DNA from: Helichrysum umbraculigerum
Lineage: Eukaryota; Streptophyta; Magnoliopsida; Asterales; Asteraceae
Direction of reading: 5' to 3'
Assembly (NCBI GenBank): GCA_949592205.1
Contig: CATIUR010000001.1
Coordinates: forward strand, 244,519,250 to 244,583,249
Length of the DNA: 64,000 bases
A program made the translations under genes and the position numbers. Positions 45,501 to 57,803 of this stretch are shown here, one piece after another; the stretch's first letter is position 1; every line of letters starts with the position of its first letter. Under the pieces are notes generated by a model. The model saw nothing but the letters and a program-made list of their open reading frames with translations. It had not been told where the DNA came from and searched no databases.

Positions 45501-48500
45501 TCAGATGATGCTTGATGCATCCGTAGTGGTGGCGTGGTCACCGTGGTTCCTTGGTAGAGAGTATCGTGGTGGATAGTATTGTAGGAATTGCTCTATCATG
45601 TCAGCAATGAGAGTTGGTGGGTTGGTGGATAGTATTCTGAAGCTTTTGAAGTGATCGGTGGCGAGTCGGTCGAGAATTGCCATTCCATAGCAGATGTATC
45701 GAACTGCCCTTGTGACTGGTCCGTTAGGGTCAATTCGAGTGCAGGTGTAAGTTCGAACGATTTCACGCTGTGGGTGGTTTCTTCCTATCGAGGCGATTAA
45801 AGCCATGAATTCGGTTTTCACTTCTTCAAAATCATTAGCCCAAGGTTCTCCTTCGAAAGATCGGGTTGCTTGGCACACTTGTCTGATTAGTTGATGCTGC
45901 TCACGGTTGAAGGGAAAATCCGAGTCGGTGAAGATGCAAATTAATTTGCTGAATATCTCACGATATCCATTTCGATAGACATCGAGTTCTACGTCTTCTT
46001 CTTGGTACATTCCACGCAGTCGGGTAGTCACATAAGTGGCTAAATTGATTTGCGACATGTGCGGGATGAATCTTGGTACCTCACGAGTTTCCTCTTCATA
46101 GGCTGGCTCGTTCAGCTCATCAATTATTAGTTCAACGTGGTGCCCAATGGTGGATTGAATGACGATCCTGCAGTTCTCTGATGCTGTGAGGTGCTCTCCA
46201 GTTTCGATGAGATCTAGAAGAGTTCTAAGATCTCCCACCATTCTGATGTCGGCATAACTTCTTGGGTTCCCTGTGGCTCTTTCCAGATTGGTTCTCATTG
46301 AAGCAAGAATAGCTTTTTGACTTGATGAGTACGGAAAAGCTGATCCGGCTAAGGTACAATATACTTTTTGGTATATTCGTATTTGGTTTCCGTAGAATTC
46401 GATTTCTCCCATTGGGTAGTTGGGTCTTTCTCGCTGTTGAGCTTCTCTGGTGAGTTGTTCTTGAAGCAGATCAGAGAATGCTCGAATGTTTCTCCGAAGA
46501 GTTCTAGGCTCTGGTTCTCCATAATTGGCGAGGTATGAATCGTAGTCTCGTATGATTGCCCTTATCATGTGTCTCTGGGCGGTGTTGTAGTCATTGGTTG
46601 ACTCTTTGATGGCCTCTACGATAATTCGTACATCGTCGTATTCGTCAATCATCTCGATCATGTCTTGATGACTATCTATTAGAGGAATCTCTAGTCTCTC
46701 AGTTGTGACGGTAGGGGAATTTGGTGGAGCAAGAGGAGGTTGTGGAATAGAGTGTTCATCGAGAGTGATGTTGACGTAATCGTCATCGCATTCACTATTG
46801 CAGTCGGAGTCCTTGTCACGTGAATCTGGAAATTGGTGGAATTCTTCGTCTGAAGGTGCGTTGTTGAAGGGTCGAGAACTATCGATTTCGATGGTTCGGA
46901 CTTCGGTTGTTATATCATGAATGTTCTCTTCGGCAAAGCTTCCTAGTTTACGTGCCTTGTATGCTGAAATTCTCTGTACTAGTTTGGCATACTGGTCTGG
47001 GTGTGGTGATGATCGGAGTCCTTCTTCAAAAGTTTCTATGTCTCGGAGTCGGGTTCTGGTGAAGGGTTTTGATGGATCGAGATAGGAATTAAGGATGTTT
47101 CCCATTCTTTTAAGATGAGAGGATCTGAGCTCCTGACGGATGACTCCGTAATCAACTGATTCTTCAGATGAAGAGTAATCATCGCAGTTTTGTATTCTTT
47201 TAACTTCGGCCATTTGTGGCGAATCAGTGTGATCTTCATCTTCTTCCATTTCTTCCTCTTCCTCTTCTTCTTCCTCCTCAGGGTCAGATTCAATTTCTTC
47301 ATCTGCTTCCTCGTATTCTTCCTCTTCTGGGTCGTATTCAGTGTCAGAAATGAGAACTGATGATTGGGTGAGTTGCGGTTCCTCCTCTGGTTCTGATTCA
47401 TCATCGGAACAGACTTTTCCTGTGGATATAGCACAACATTCTTCCTCTTGTGGGGTGCATTCCGGTTGGTCGATCTTGTAAGTGATGCTTTCACCATGCG
47501 ATCGTAAAACAATCGTGTGGTTATACGCATCAATCACACCTCTAGCTGTATTCATGAATGGTCTTCCAAGGATGATTGGGATGTTTATGTCCTCGTGGAT
47601 ATCCATTACCACGAAATTCGTTGGAAAGAAAAATTTGTCAACTTGAACAAGGACATTCTCATCTATTCCTTTGGGGTATCTAACAGATTGGTCGGCTAGC
47701 TGGACGGTCATCTTAGTGGGTTTCAAGTTTTCAAATTCTAGCCTCTTAAACAGGGAGTAGGGCATAAGGTTAATGATGGCTCCTAAGTCGGCTAAAGCGC
47801 TCATATTTCCGGAAGTGTAGATAGAACAAGCGAGTGTAAATCTATCAGTATCTCCTAATTTTTCGGGAAGGCTATTTTTAAGTAGGGCTGAAGTTTCAGA
47901 ACTAAGGGGAATGTTGTTCACTTCAGGCAATTTATCTTTGGTGGATAGCAATTTTCTAATATACTTATTACGACCAGGAACTCTAGACATGGTATCAAGG
48001 AATTTTCCGTCTAACTTAAAGGATGACAGTTTTTTAGGTTGAACTTTAAGTCTAGCGGGGTAAGGGATTCTAACCTCTTTGTTCATTGTTTCCTCAGCTG
48101 GTATCTTGACCTTTTGTTATTCCTTTACTGGAACAGCAACAGGTGTAGTAGTAGCTGCTTCCTTTGGTGTTGTAAGTTGCTTTGCTTCCTCAACATGCGG
48201 ATTTTGAACCGTGTTGCTAGGCAAACTTCCTCGGGGTCTATTCTCAAGACGTTGTGCCAATTGTCCAATTTGAGCTTCCAAATTCTTTTGCACAGCCAAT
48301 TGATTTCTCATGAAGAGGTCGGCTTGATCTTGTCTAGCGGATGTCTTTTGGTTGAGCAGGTGCTGACCTTGCATGAATTGGGTGAAGGCGTCGTCTGAAC
48401 TTGAAACTGGGGCATTTGTCTTGGTGGTTTGTTCAGTGGTTTGGTTTGTGTCGGAAGTGGGTGCAGGAAGTGCAAGGGGTTGATTATAAGAAAGTTGTGG

Positions 48501-49613
48501 TTGTTGTTGGTAGGGTGGATATCTAGGTGGGTATCGGGGTTGGTATGGTTGTTGGTTGTTTCTTGGCGGAAAGGTAGGTCCTCTAGGTTGGTTGTTGTTT
48601 TGGTTGAAACCGGGTGGTCGAGCTGGAAACCGAGCATAGTAGACGGTGCCATCTGCTTCTTCGTATTCAACTTGGTATTCACCAGAAGGTTGCGGGTTGT
48701 TGCAGTGTTGACAGACTTGCACTTGGTGTACTTGGTGTTGTTGTTTCTTAAGTTCTCCAAACTGTTTGATGAGCGAGTCCATTTTCTCTGTTAGTGCCTT
48801 TATTGCTTCGACTGGAATCGGGTTTGCAGCAGCGATAGGTGTGGAGGATGTTGAATGATCTCCAGAATTCCAATCGTGGTGATGCATAGTCATGTTTTCT
48901 ATAAGGTTCCATCCTTCTTCGTCGGTTTTTGCCATGAAGCTTCCTTGTGCAGCAGCATCGAGGGTAGTTCGGTGGTTAGGATCTAAACCATTGTGGAAGG
49001 TGCACAATTGTGCAGACTTATCGAGTCGGTGATTAGGGCATTTCTTCAAGGCTCATTTGAATCGTTCCAATGCGGTATATAATGACTCATCGAAAGCTTG
49101 TCGAAAATTCATGATGTCATTTTGGAGTTTGGTTTGTTTAGAAGGTGGAAAGTACTTGGTCAGAAACTTTGTCGCCATCGCAGTCCATGAAGGGATAGAG
49201 CCGGTCTCTAGACCTTCAAACCATGTTTGCGCATGATGGGTGAGCGAATAAGGGAAAAGGTATAAACGGATTGTGTCTTGCCCAACTCCGTTTTGCTTGT
49301 AGGAATTTGAGAGAGAGATGAACTTGTCGAGGTGAGAGTTTGGGTCATCACTGGGCAATCCATGGAATTGACAGTGGTTTTGGATTAGTTGGATGATGTG
49401 GTGTTTAAGCTCGAAAGATTGACCAGGGGTTTCGGGGTAGAGAATTGGTCCTCCTCTTCCTTCGATAGAGGGTTTACTATTATCGGCGAGAGTGATGCGT
49501 TCGGCCATTGCTTGCTTAAGTGCAGATTGCTTCTTTTCTCGTCGAATAGTGTGTATTATAAGTTCTGGATCGGGAAAGTTAAACAGTGGTGCAGATCTAG
49601 GGGAACAGGTCAT
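45501..49613 (-). pseudogene. Athila-2 gag-protease-X polyprotein (two in-frame stops; novel C-terminal domain)
   Basis: One frame from the ATG at 49613 to 45501, about 1370 codons, broken by TGA at 49053-49055 and TAA at 48117-48119. Order: gag capsid (Retrotrans_gag, with HHAQTWFEGLETGSIPSW and FLTKYFPP), a Q/P/N-rich nucleocapsid region with a partial knuckle (CQHC), a linker, then protease (IPYPARLK, ALADLGAIINLMPYS near 47790, ILGRPFMNT). After the protease comes an acidic tract (about 47220-47345) and, instead of RT and integrase, a helical region of about 380 residues (46680-45501) that I do not recognise. It contains at least three diverged copies of a unit with I-[YF]-x-K, FP-[YF], a glutamine/leucine helix and G-[NE]-P (about residues 487-545, 571-627 and 711-766 counted from 48086). 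Its role is unknown; a structural or nucleic-acid function is only a guess. Confidence 0.85.
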
Positions 49614-49743
49614 ACACTAAAAGAAAAGACAATAAAGACAATAGACAATAAAGGAAATGTTTTTGTGTTTTTTTTTAGAAGGTTTTATCCTAAGGGTTTA
49701 CTAGAATTGGGATTGGTTGGGCCTCTAGATCGGATAGTTAGTC
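49614..49743 (-). other. Leader of Athila-2 between primer site and gag
   Basis: 130 bp with a T-rich plus strand (A-rich on the element strand) and no gene. Far shorter than the leader of Tekay-3. Confidence 0.7.
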
Positions 49744-49761
49744 TCCCTGGCAGCGGCGCCA
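49744..49761 (-). other. Primer binding site of Athila-2 (tRNA-Asp type)
   Basis: The minus strand reads TGGCGCCGCTGCCAGGGA, the Athila-1 site with one further change (CAGG for CGGG). The shared GCTG variant and six-base offset from the LTR support common descent. Confidence 0.82.
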
Positions 49762-49767
49762 AAAACT

Positions 49768-52700
49768 TGTTGATGTCGATGTCAACGGGTTGTTTTAAAT
49801 TTATAATTGCTGGGGTCTAAGTGTGACTTACTAGTACTGAACCAAAGGGTTAGTAGGTGGTAAGTTGGACCTAGAGTCGTTTTTAAAGAGAAACTGAATT
49901 GAAACGGAGATGATCCAATCAATCTTTCTTTTCTAGTAAATGTTTTAAAAGAATGCGTTGGGGGTTTTGGTTCGGTTAATTAAGTAAACTAAATAAAGCG
50001 AATAAAATGTAATAAAATGTCAGATAATGCAAAGTAGTATTTGTTGTGAATTCGTTAGTTAATAATCATGGGATGATGACTCTTACGGGAAAACGATTAA
50101 CTAAATTGGGTTGCTTATGAGATTCATTAACTTATGGTATAACCAATAGATTCCTTATTAGTCGGTTATCAACTAATATGTCACGAGGAACTAAGGTATC
50201 ATGATTCTGACCAGACAGACAATGCTCAACTCTCCACACTCTCCTGTGAGGGAGTCAGTGGCCCGTATTATTGAACGCATTCGCTCGTGGGCGAGGGAAT
50301 AGAGTAGCAAGTCCATAACATGTCTAGCCGTTCTTAATACCACAATGATTATGAATCCATTAAACAACTAACTTAGAACTTGTGTCCGGACTTATTTAAT
50401 CAATTTCTATCCATGAAACTTAAGCGTGATAAACGAGGGAAAACATTTAGGTTTCTACATACCGTACTTTAGGTTTCATGGCTTTTTAGGAAAAAAGTAT
50501 TGGTTTAAGTTGGATTTCAAACTTGCCTTTCTTAATACAATTAACAAATCCCTAGGTTTTTGTAAATGATCATTTAGCCTATAGCCTACCTAATCTAATC
50601 TAATCTAAACTAAAACAACTAATTAAAATGCTAACGGCTTTTTACAGAAAGTCAAACCCAGACCATGTCGGAAAATGCTATGGTAGCTCACATCGTATTT
50701 AATCGTTTACTGATGTTTCCGTTGTGAGTTTAATTGCTTTGCGATGTTTACATGATAAGTACATTGCGATCGGAAGTGTACAATACTCATGGCAAGTCCA
50801 CGTAATCACATTGCATTTTATAATGCTTGCATGACGTTACAATTAAAAACATAGTTTTTACACAGATAACTATTGACCGAGTATTGAGGTTCGCGACTCC
50901 TCTTTACAAGGTTACAATCACGTTTGTTAATCGAAAGGCGAATGTAAGTTTTAGGTTTAAAATCACAAGATAAGTCCGTTCACAAAGTTTCCAATTTTGT
51001 AACGTCGATCCATAATACAACTACCTTCGGTCGTTACCGGCTTCCATATATTTGTACTATGCTCAAAAGCATTTCCAATACTATACCGAGTAATCAGTCG
51101 AATCGGGGCCATCGTATTATTTCACGACGTATTTAAAGTCATCCCACAATTATATATACTAACTACATCACAACAAATACAATAGTAATCTGCTCGCTAA
51201 TCATGGCATAAACGATTTCTAACATAATTAAAGCAAACATATTTAATTAAGATAGATAAGGATAGAAATAACCGAGATTAGTATGCGAGAAGGAATAGAC
51301 TTGAATTAATGAGCGTAACTCCAAGCGTACACCAAAGATTACAACACGTTCCTAGCTTTCTTTCTACACTAAACAAAGTAATAAACTAATCTAATGCTAA
51401 ATTTAAAGTAAGAAAGTAGAATGAGAAAGTAAGAAAGTGATATGACTAGTGCATATGGGACATTTTGAAATGGAGCCTTAAGCCTCCTATTTATAGGTGA
51501 GCTTTGGCTCACATTAGCACCAAAAAGTGCATGTTAGAAAAAGGTAGCCAAAAGGGTACACCGGGTACCATACAACACGAAAAGTAGGCGCACCGGGTAC
51601 TGTACAACACGAAAAGTAGGCGCACCAGGTACCAAAAGTTGCCAAAAAAGGAAACCGGGATGGGTACGGGGTGGCCGGCAGCCGTTTGACAGGTTAGTGC
51701 TTGCTAACTCGGACGGGGATTGTCAATCCCATATGGTACCATACACTAACATTCACGCTAAATCATATTAACAGAACTATGTTTCAGAGGACTTTGATTG
51801 ATTAGATGAAAACAACTCATGCAGCATACGTGATAATTTGATACTTGCGTTCACATGTAAAACAAAACGAGCATGTATCTCACCCCTAGGTAAAAGCATT
51901 TAAAAAGGGGCTATGAGACTCACCTGAGTCTGATGAATTGTTAGCCAACAATTATGATGATTCACACAGATTTGATGTCGTTACAACGACTGACCCTGCC
52001 GGGCGTCCTAAACGCGCAAGGTTATAATAATGATTAGATGTCTTAACAGACCATCTATGCTAGTTGCTCATTCAACTAGTAATGTCCAAATGATTAGTTT
52101 TGGATTGTTTGTATTTTGTAATTATGTACGGCCCGTTGGTGAGTTCGAATAATAATTTCAAAGTATTATTATTATGATGTTGAAATGATATACTTATAAA
52201 GTATATTTGAAATGATTAAATGTTGTATTGTATAAGTATTAAATGTTACGCGACGTTTGATACTTATTTTGAAAAATGAATTATAAGTGTCGCATATAAT
52301 GTGAAATTTAGAAAGTTTGGCGTCACACGAGTTAAGTGTCGTAGGTATATGTCATTGTCGAAAACATGGTCAATGGTCTCGGTTTGACCCGAAACTTTTA
52401 CCCAACCCTTAAAATGGTTAAATGATTTTATAAAAATTATTGGTTCGTCTCGGTGTTGACCCGAAGTGTAGGTTTTATTAAAGTACCAAAACAGTCCCTT
52501 TGTGTTCATTTTCCAGATTTTGAACCCGATAAACCTCTCGATTTGGACCACTTGTAGTCCGATTTATACCTAACCAAAAATCACACATGTTCTCATATAT
52601 GTCGTGGTCATTTCTGCAATTTATGGTATTTTTACATGTCCGTTTACTATTTTTAACAAAAATAAATATGAAGAGTGGTCGGTTTCGGTTCAAAACAGAC

Positions 52701-54952
52701 CTCGGCTCAAAAATTAGCCTCTACACTAAAAACCGTGTATTTTGAGAGATGACCATAGAAGAACTTTTTGTACAATACATTCACACGAAGATTTAGGTAT
52801 AAAGTGCATGCGTTGATTCATCCTACAACTCAAGTTATAGTCGTTTTAGTGAGGTCATTTTTCTGGTCAGAAAAGCTGTTAACATATATGTGTTACAAAA
52901 ACGTATTTTAAGCTTTGTTTTTGGACATTTTATTGTTAGATGAGCTACTAATCATGTTATATATCAATAAGCAAGTATTTCTAGTGAGATAAAGGGATGT
53001 GTTCTTACAAGAAATGATGATCTAAAGGTGAAGATGTTGAAATGCCACTCGGTTTGCTTCCGTGCTCCGTTTCCTTGCTTCAATCTTCGAAAACCGATGG
53101 TGGATGATGGAGATGAGTATGGTGGCTTGTGGTGGATGATGGTGGTTGTCTTGTGGCTGATCAAAAACGTGGATAAGGGAGGGAGAGAGAGTAGAGAGAG
53201 AGAGATGGTAGTTGATGAATGATTGAGGGTGGGTGTTTGGTGACTTATTGTTAAAGAAGCAACAACAAAGAGTATGGAGCACCATACTCCCTCATGTGGC
53301 TGGTTCTAGTGGGTCCCTTATGGGGTGTGGTGTATTATTTTCTTGTTCCCCAATTTGCATTAAGCCTCGTGTTCGTTTACCCGTTCGTTTCGACGTTTAT
53401 ATATACGTTAAACGTTTATAATTTGTGTTTTAAGTAACGATTTAATTCTCGATATTTTTGATTGAAGTATTTAATCAAAATACTTTATTTGGAGTTATGA
53501 ACACATATCTTGAACTTTAATCGTTTGTCGGGCGCGCCTCGCGCGTTTTATTCGTGTCGGTTACGTTTTAAACAAAACGTACATTGTTTCGTATATTATT
53601 AATACATAATAATATAATGTAAATAACTACTATTTAATTATCAAATAGATTTATGTTATTTATTAAAAAGTTTCACCAACGTCCGTATGAAAGTGTATCG
53701 GAGTTCGGCAGATATAATAATGCACGATTAAACTTAATCGCGTAAATGCGTATATTTATAAAATACACGTAATGATACATACAATTAGCCTAACATGGAA
53801 CTAATTACATGTATTACAAAATGATTAGGCGCAAATTTCTAGCCCTAATTGGTCGGGTGTCACAAACTACATCACAACAAATACAATAGTAATCTACTCG
53901 CTAATCATGGAATAAACGATCTCTAACATTAATTAAAGCAAACATATTTAATTAAGATAGATAAGGATAGAAATAACCGAGATTAGTATGCGAGAAGGAA
54001 TAGACTTGAATTAATGAGCGTAACTCCAAGCGTACACCAAAGATTACAACACGTTCCTAGCTTTCTTTCTACTCTAAACAAAGTAATAAACTAATCTAAT
54101 GCTAAATTTAAAGTAAGAAAGTAGAATGAGAAAGTAAGAAAGTGATATGACTAGTGCATATGGGACATTTTGAAATGGAGCCTTAAGCCTCCTATTTATA
54201 GGTGAGCTTTGGCTCACATTAGCACCAAGAGGTGCATGTTAGAAAAAGGTAGCCAAAAGGGTGCACCGGGTACCGTACAACACGAAAAGTAGGCGCACCG
54301 GGTACTGTACAACACGAAAAGTAGGCGCACCAGGTACCAAAAGTTGCCAAAAATGGAAACCGGGATGGGTACGGGGTGGCCGGCGGTGCCCCTGTGGTGG
54401 CCGGCGGCGGCTGGTGGGTGGCCGGCGGTGGCTGGCCCACCCCCGCCCCGCTTCGCCGTCTTTTGCTTCGTTTCTCGATTCGTGCGTGTTTTCTTCGTTA
54501 TGCGTCCGTTTGCGTCGATTATTTTTTTGTTGGATTCGTAATTCAAAAACGAATATTTTGACATAGGATAGACCCTAAGATGAGGTCCCTAGCTCCAGAT
54601 ATTGCATACGAATCATTTGGATCTTCCGGCGGGCGTAGAATCTTCATTCTTTATCCGTTTTAGTTGATTCTTCTTCTATTGGATTCGTATTTTGAAAACG
54701 AACATCTTGGAAAGAATGGATGTTGGTGGAGGACATTTTAGTCTTGAAATCTCGTTTTGATGCCTTGAATCTTTAAACGTGTGTGGAATCTTCGTTTTTC
54801 ATCCGTTTTGCTTTATTTTTAGCGTGCAACCTTGTTTTGACTATCTTGGCATAATGTTACTAATTTGTGCCATATTTGAGTGAAAATACCAAGGATCGTT
54901 CCAGAATGAGAGAGATATCAGTAGTAAAAACATGACTTTTTACGCGATATCA
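49768..54952 (-). repeat. Athila-2 5' LTR, rearranged by a templated insertion
   Basis: 49768-51679 is a continuous LTR starting TGTTGATGTCG, including the undisturbed AACTACATC site at 51164. At 51679-51682 it jumps into the interior of a Tekay-3 LTR, runs to the end of that LTR (53864), the AACTA site (53865-53869) and then Athila LTR again to 54952. So about 515 bp of Athila LTR (51164-51679 and 53865-54383) is present twice. The second copy matches the left LTR at 30878-31965 more closely than the first does. Confidence 0.82.
51682..53864 (-). repeat. Truncated Tekay-3 LTR inside the Athila-2 LTR
   Basis: Corresponds to about 28700-30877 of Tekay-3; the first 560 bp of the LTR are missing. 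The left end is abrupt (GTGGCCGGC, then AG, then CCGTTTGACAGG), with no duplication; the right end is the true LTR terminus followed by AACTA. It shares derived bases with the right LTR of Tekay-3. Confidence 0.85.
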
Positions 54953-56787
54953 AATTCTGATTATCACAAAGATCACATAGACGCTGACACAACATCACCA
55001 AGAGGATCGGTGGTCCTTGTGACGCCCTCAGACCCGGGAGACGCACCAAGCAACACTTATAACCAACTGCAGGCCAATACAGTGGCTTTACCGATAACTG
55101 TTTGCTACCTTTAGTCAATATGTGTTCCATTCTCAACACATGATCACAAATCTCACATTGACTAACCTGTAGCAACCCAGTCCAACAATTGTTGACCTCC
55201 GAATCACCAAATGCCCGAAGGCGACTCATCACTTATTACACGTGTATTTCACCAATCAACAGTCACCAATCACAATCAACAATCACAATAACACTATGTT
55301 CACCTGTTGTAACAAAATATGTTACAACCAAATCACACTGAGAGTACGAGTCCACTCACCGTTACCTCAGCCGTTAACTCAGAAGTCTAATATTATTGAG
55401 TCTTCTCCGTGTCTGAGAATACAAATAAATAATGAGTTAGTAACTTGTCCCATAACATATAACTCATTTTAAATTCATAATATCACATTTAGTTTTCAAT
55501 AATCATCAAATCGACTAATCATAATCGTACCCCCATGGATCGATCAAACTTGACTTTTAAATCTAACTACACAATTATACTTCTCATTAACTTTTAATCA
55601 AACTCTACTTACTTTCACTTTTCATAACCATTTAAATTTAATTATGTGATCACTTACGTTATCGATTTAGTTTAATCTTTAATACATCAACTCACATTTA
55701 TCCTTTTACTATTTACAAACACTTAATCATGCTCAAGTTTCTATTTGAATTCTGGTTTTATAGGGTTATTCACTTATTCATAATATGTTATCACTTTTGG
55801 CTACAAACCTCTATTCCTCACATGGTTTAGCAATGAGCTACTCAATCTTACTTACACATTTTAATAGTTACAAACACTAAAACAATTATCATTCAAGTGT
55901 CTATACATAAACTGGTTTTACTTCATGTTCATAGTTTACATTATATCCATTTCACTTTTATATTATTCACACCAACAGAATCAACAAAGAGCGAAACAAG
56001 TTTTGAGATAGACAAAATCGCGTCGCGGTTACCATTAAATAGAGTCGCGTTATTCCATGTTTCGCGTCGCGAAACTCCCCGAAACGCGTCGTGATTTTGG
56101 CTCCGTTCAGAACTGAAATTCCGGTTTCATTATAGCTCCATGGATTTTATTCACAACAACAACAATCAAGTTCCTAACCTTTACCATAAACTTATTAACA
56201 TCAATTTTTACACTTTCCTAACATTAACTTCATATTAAATTCATTAACCCATTTTAATCCCACATAATCAAACTTTCAAATTCAACAAAAAAGATAATCA
56301 TACTTACAAATGAAATAAGAGGAATATGGAGATGAAGATGATGATTTCTAAGTTTGAATTTGGGATTGGAATTTATGTTTGCTTGTTTTGGGCTAGTCGC
56401 ATGATCACAGGGACAGGGACGATTTCTTTTTTCTTCCTGTTTTCTTTCCTTTCTATTTTTGGTGTTTGCATAATTGAGAAAGAAAATGATTTAAGAAAAA
56501 GTATGTCGGCTCACATACAACCGACCCAGTTTCCTTTTTTAAAAAAATTAATCCCCTTCTAAACATATTGTTTGGAACCTAAAAACCATTTGCGATTCCA
56601 AACTTTTTATTTTACCGACAACTTTATTAATTTAAATCACTTAATATTTTACTAACCACAAATAGTCCTGAAACTTATTTCCTAGTTAATTTCAAATAAT
56701 TCAAACAATATTATTTACAAACACATTAAATATTATTTTAAAATCAGGAATAATATAAACAACTAGGTCCGATTTACGGATGTTAAA
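54953..56787 (-). repeat. Tekay-4 3' LTR, right piece
   Basis: Starts with AATTC, the altered Athila-2 target copy, and ends GGATGTTAAA, a variant of the usual TGTTACA end. With 18493-18818 the LTR is about 2.16 kb. It carries a CpG-rich block near 56018-56095 with several GCGTCGCG-type palindromes. I accept no gene; the open frame at 56326-56562 is hydrophobic low complexity. Confidence 0.72.
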
Positions 56788-57384
56788 TTTCTCTCCCCCT
56801 TACAAGATTTCATCCCCGAAATCTGATCACACTCAATTTGTCTAATGTAACATAATCACATTCATCTTATCATACCTTAATCCTCAAGAGCAACTTACAA
56901 TTATAATTATATATTTCAATCCTTTCCACATTCACATATACCCAAAGGTACATGTTTCTACTTTTACCTACGCACATATACTGTGCCTTCATCCAACATT
57001 TTCTATAAAGCAATCATTTACCTGAATCCTCTAGCGTCAATCAGATATATGTTTAAAACACACACTCACTTTAACAAATAGACACATAATCACTTATAAC
57101 CATACACTAGTAACGTGTCAAAATCTTTAACAACTATATTAACCAGAAATTAGCAATATGCTAAAATCTTTGACAACTTATCTTTTCACAACTAGAACAA
57201 CGACAAACAACAACAGCAAACATCAGTGGTTATAAAACCACAATACACCTAACAACACTGGAAATTAATTTCAGTTCATAACCAACAATCAACAAATATT
57301 CACATATCACTTCAACTATATGAAATCCTTTACCTAAAGTAATCCGGATTCATATCACTTTAATAAGCAAAGTAGAGGTCACAC
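56788..57384 (-). other. Tekay-4 polypurine tract and 3' tail
   Basis: The minus strand reads AAGGGGGAGAGAAA before TTTAACATCC, placing a polypurine tract next to the LTR. About 600 bp of AT-rich tail follow with no gene, cut by the Tekay-5 insertion. The coding part of Tekay-4 should lie to the right of Tekay-5, outside the window. Confidence 0.7.
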
Positions 57385-57803
57385 TGTAACACCCTAAATT
57401 TTTGTAAGTTTAAATAATATTATATGCTTTTAGTTGTTTAAATTATATGTATATAATATTGTATTGTGTGAGTTAAATTGTTATGTTGTAGAAAATAGTT
57501 AGTAGACTAGCTATGTAAAGAACTGGTGGTTAGAGGGTAGAAAATTTTAAATTCATAAAGGTGAGGGGAGTAATATGTAAATTGAGTATATAAAATACCT
57601 GTGTTTAGATCCTTCTACTGTATACTCCCTGTACCTTAGAAAAAAAATCACGTACGAAGCTGTTAGAGAGAGAGAGAGAAACGAGTAGAGAGAGAGACAA
57701 GAGGAAGGAAGGGAAATCAAGCTAGGGTTTTAGAAATTGAAGGCTTCTAATCTTTAATTCATCAGTTTTAAGGTATGTATGATTCTCTAGCTTGTTTAAT
57801 TTG

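Larger units (their letters stand above)
18819..54952 (-). mobile_element. Athila-2: Athila-lineage element with gag-protease and a novel domain, no RT or integrase
   Basis: A minus-strand element inserted in the Tekay-4 LTR. Target-site copies are AATAC (18814-18818) and AATTC (54953-54957). Order on its own strand: rearranged 5' LTR (54952-49768), tRNA-Asp primer site (49761-49744), gag-protease-X gene (49613-45501), post-coding hairpin, 3' tail interrupted by the copia element, polypurine tract (31980-31966), and 3' LTR (31965-18819) interrupted by Tekay-3. The LTR is about 2.48 kb without the insert. RT, RNase H and integrase are absent, so it must be mobilised by another element's enzymes. 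Confidence 0.87.

Noticed and set aside
51682..53864. Solo LTR from an independent Tekay insertion
   Set aside because: One end is truncated without a target duplication, and the other junction is identical, including AACTA, to the Tekay-3 insertion site; copying from that site is simpler.
56326..56562. 78-residue hydrophobic open frame
   Set aside because: Lies within the Tekay-4 LTR, low complexity, no partner copy or family.
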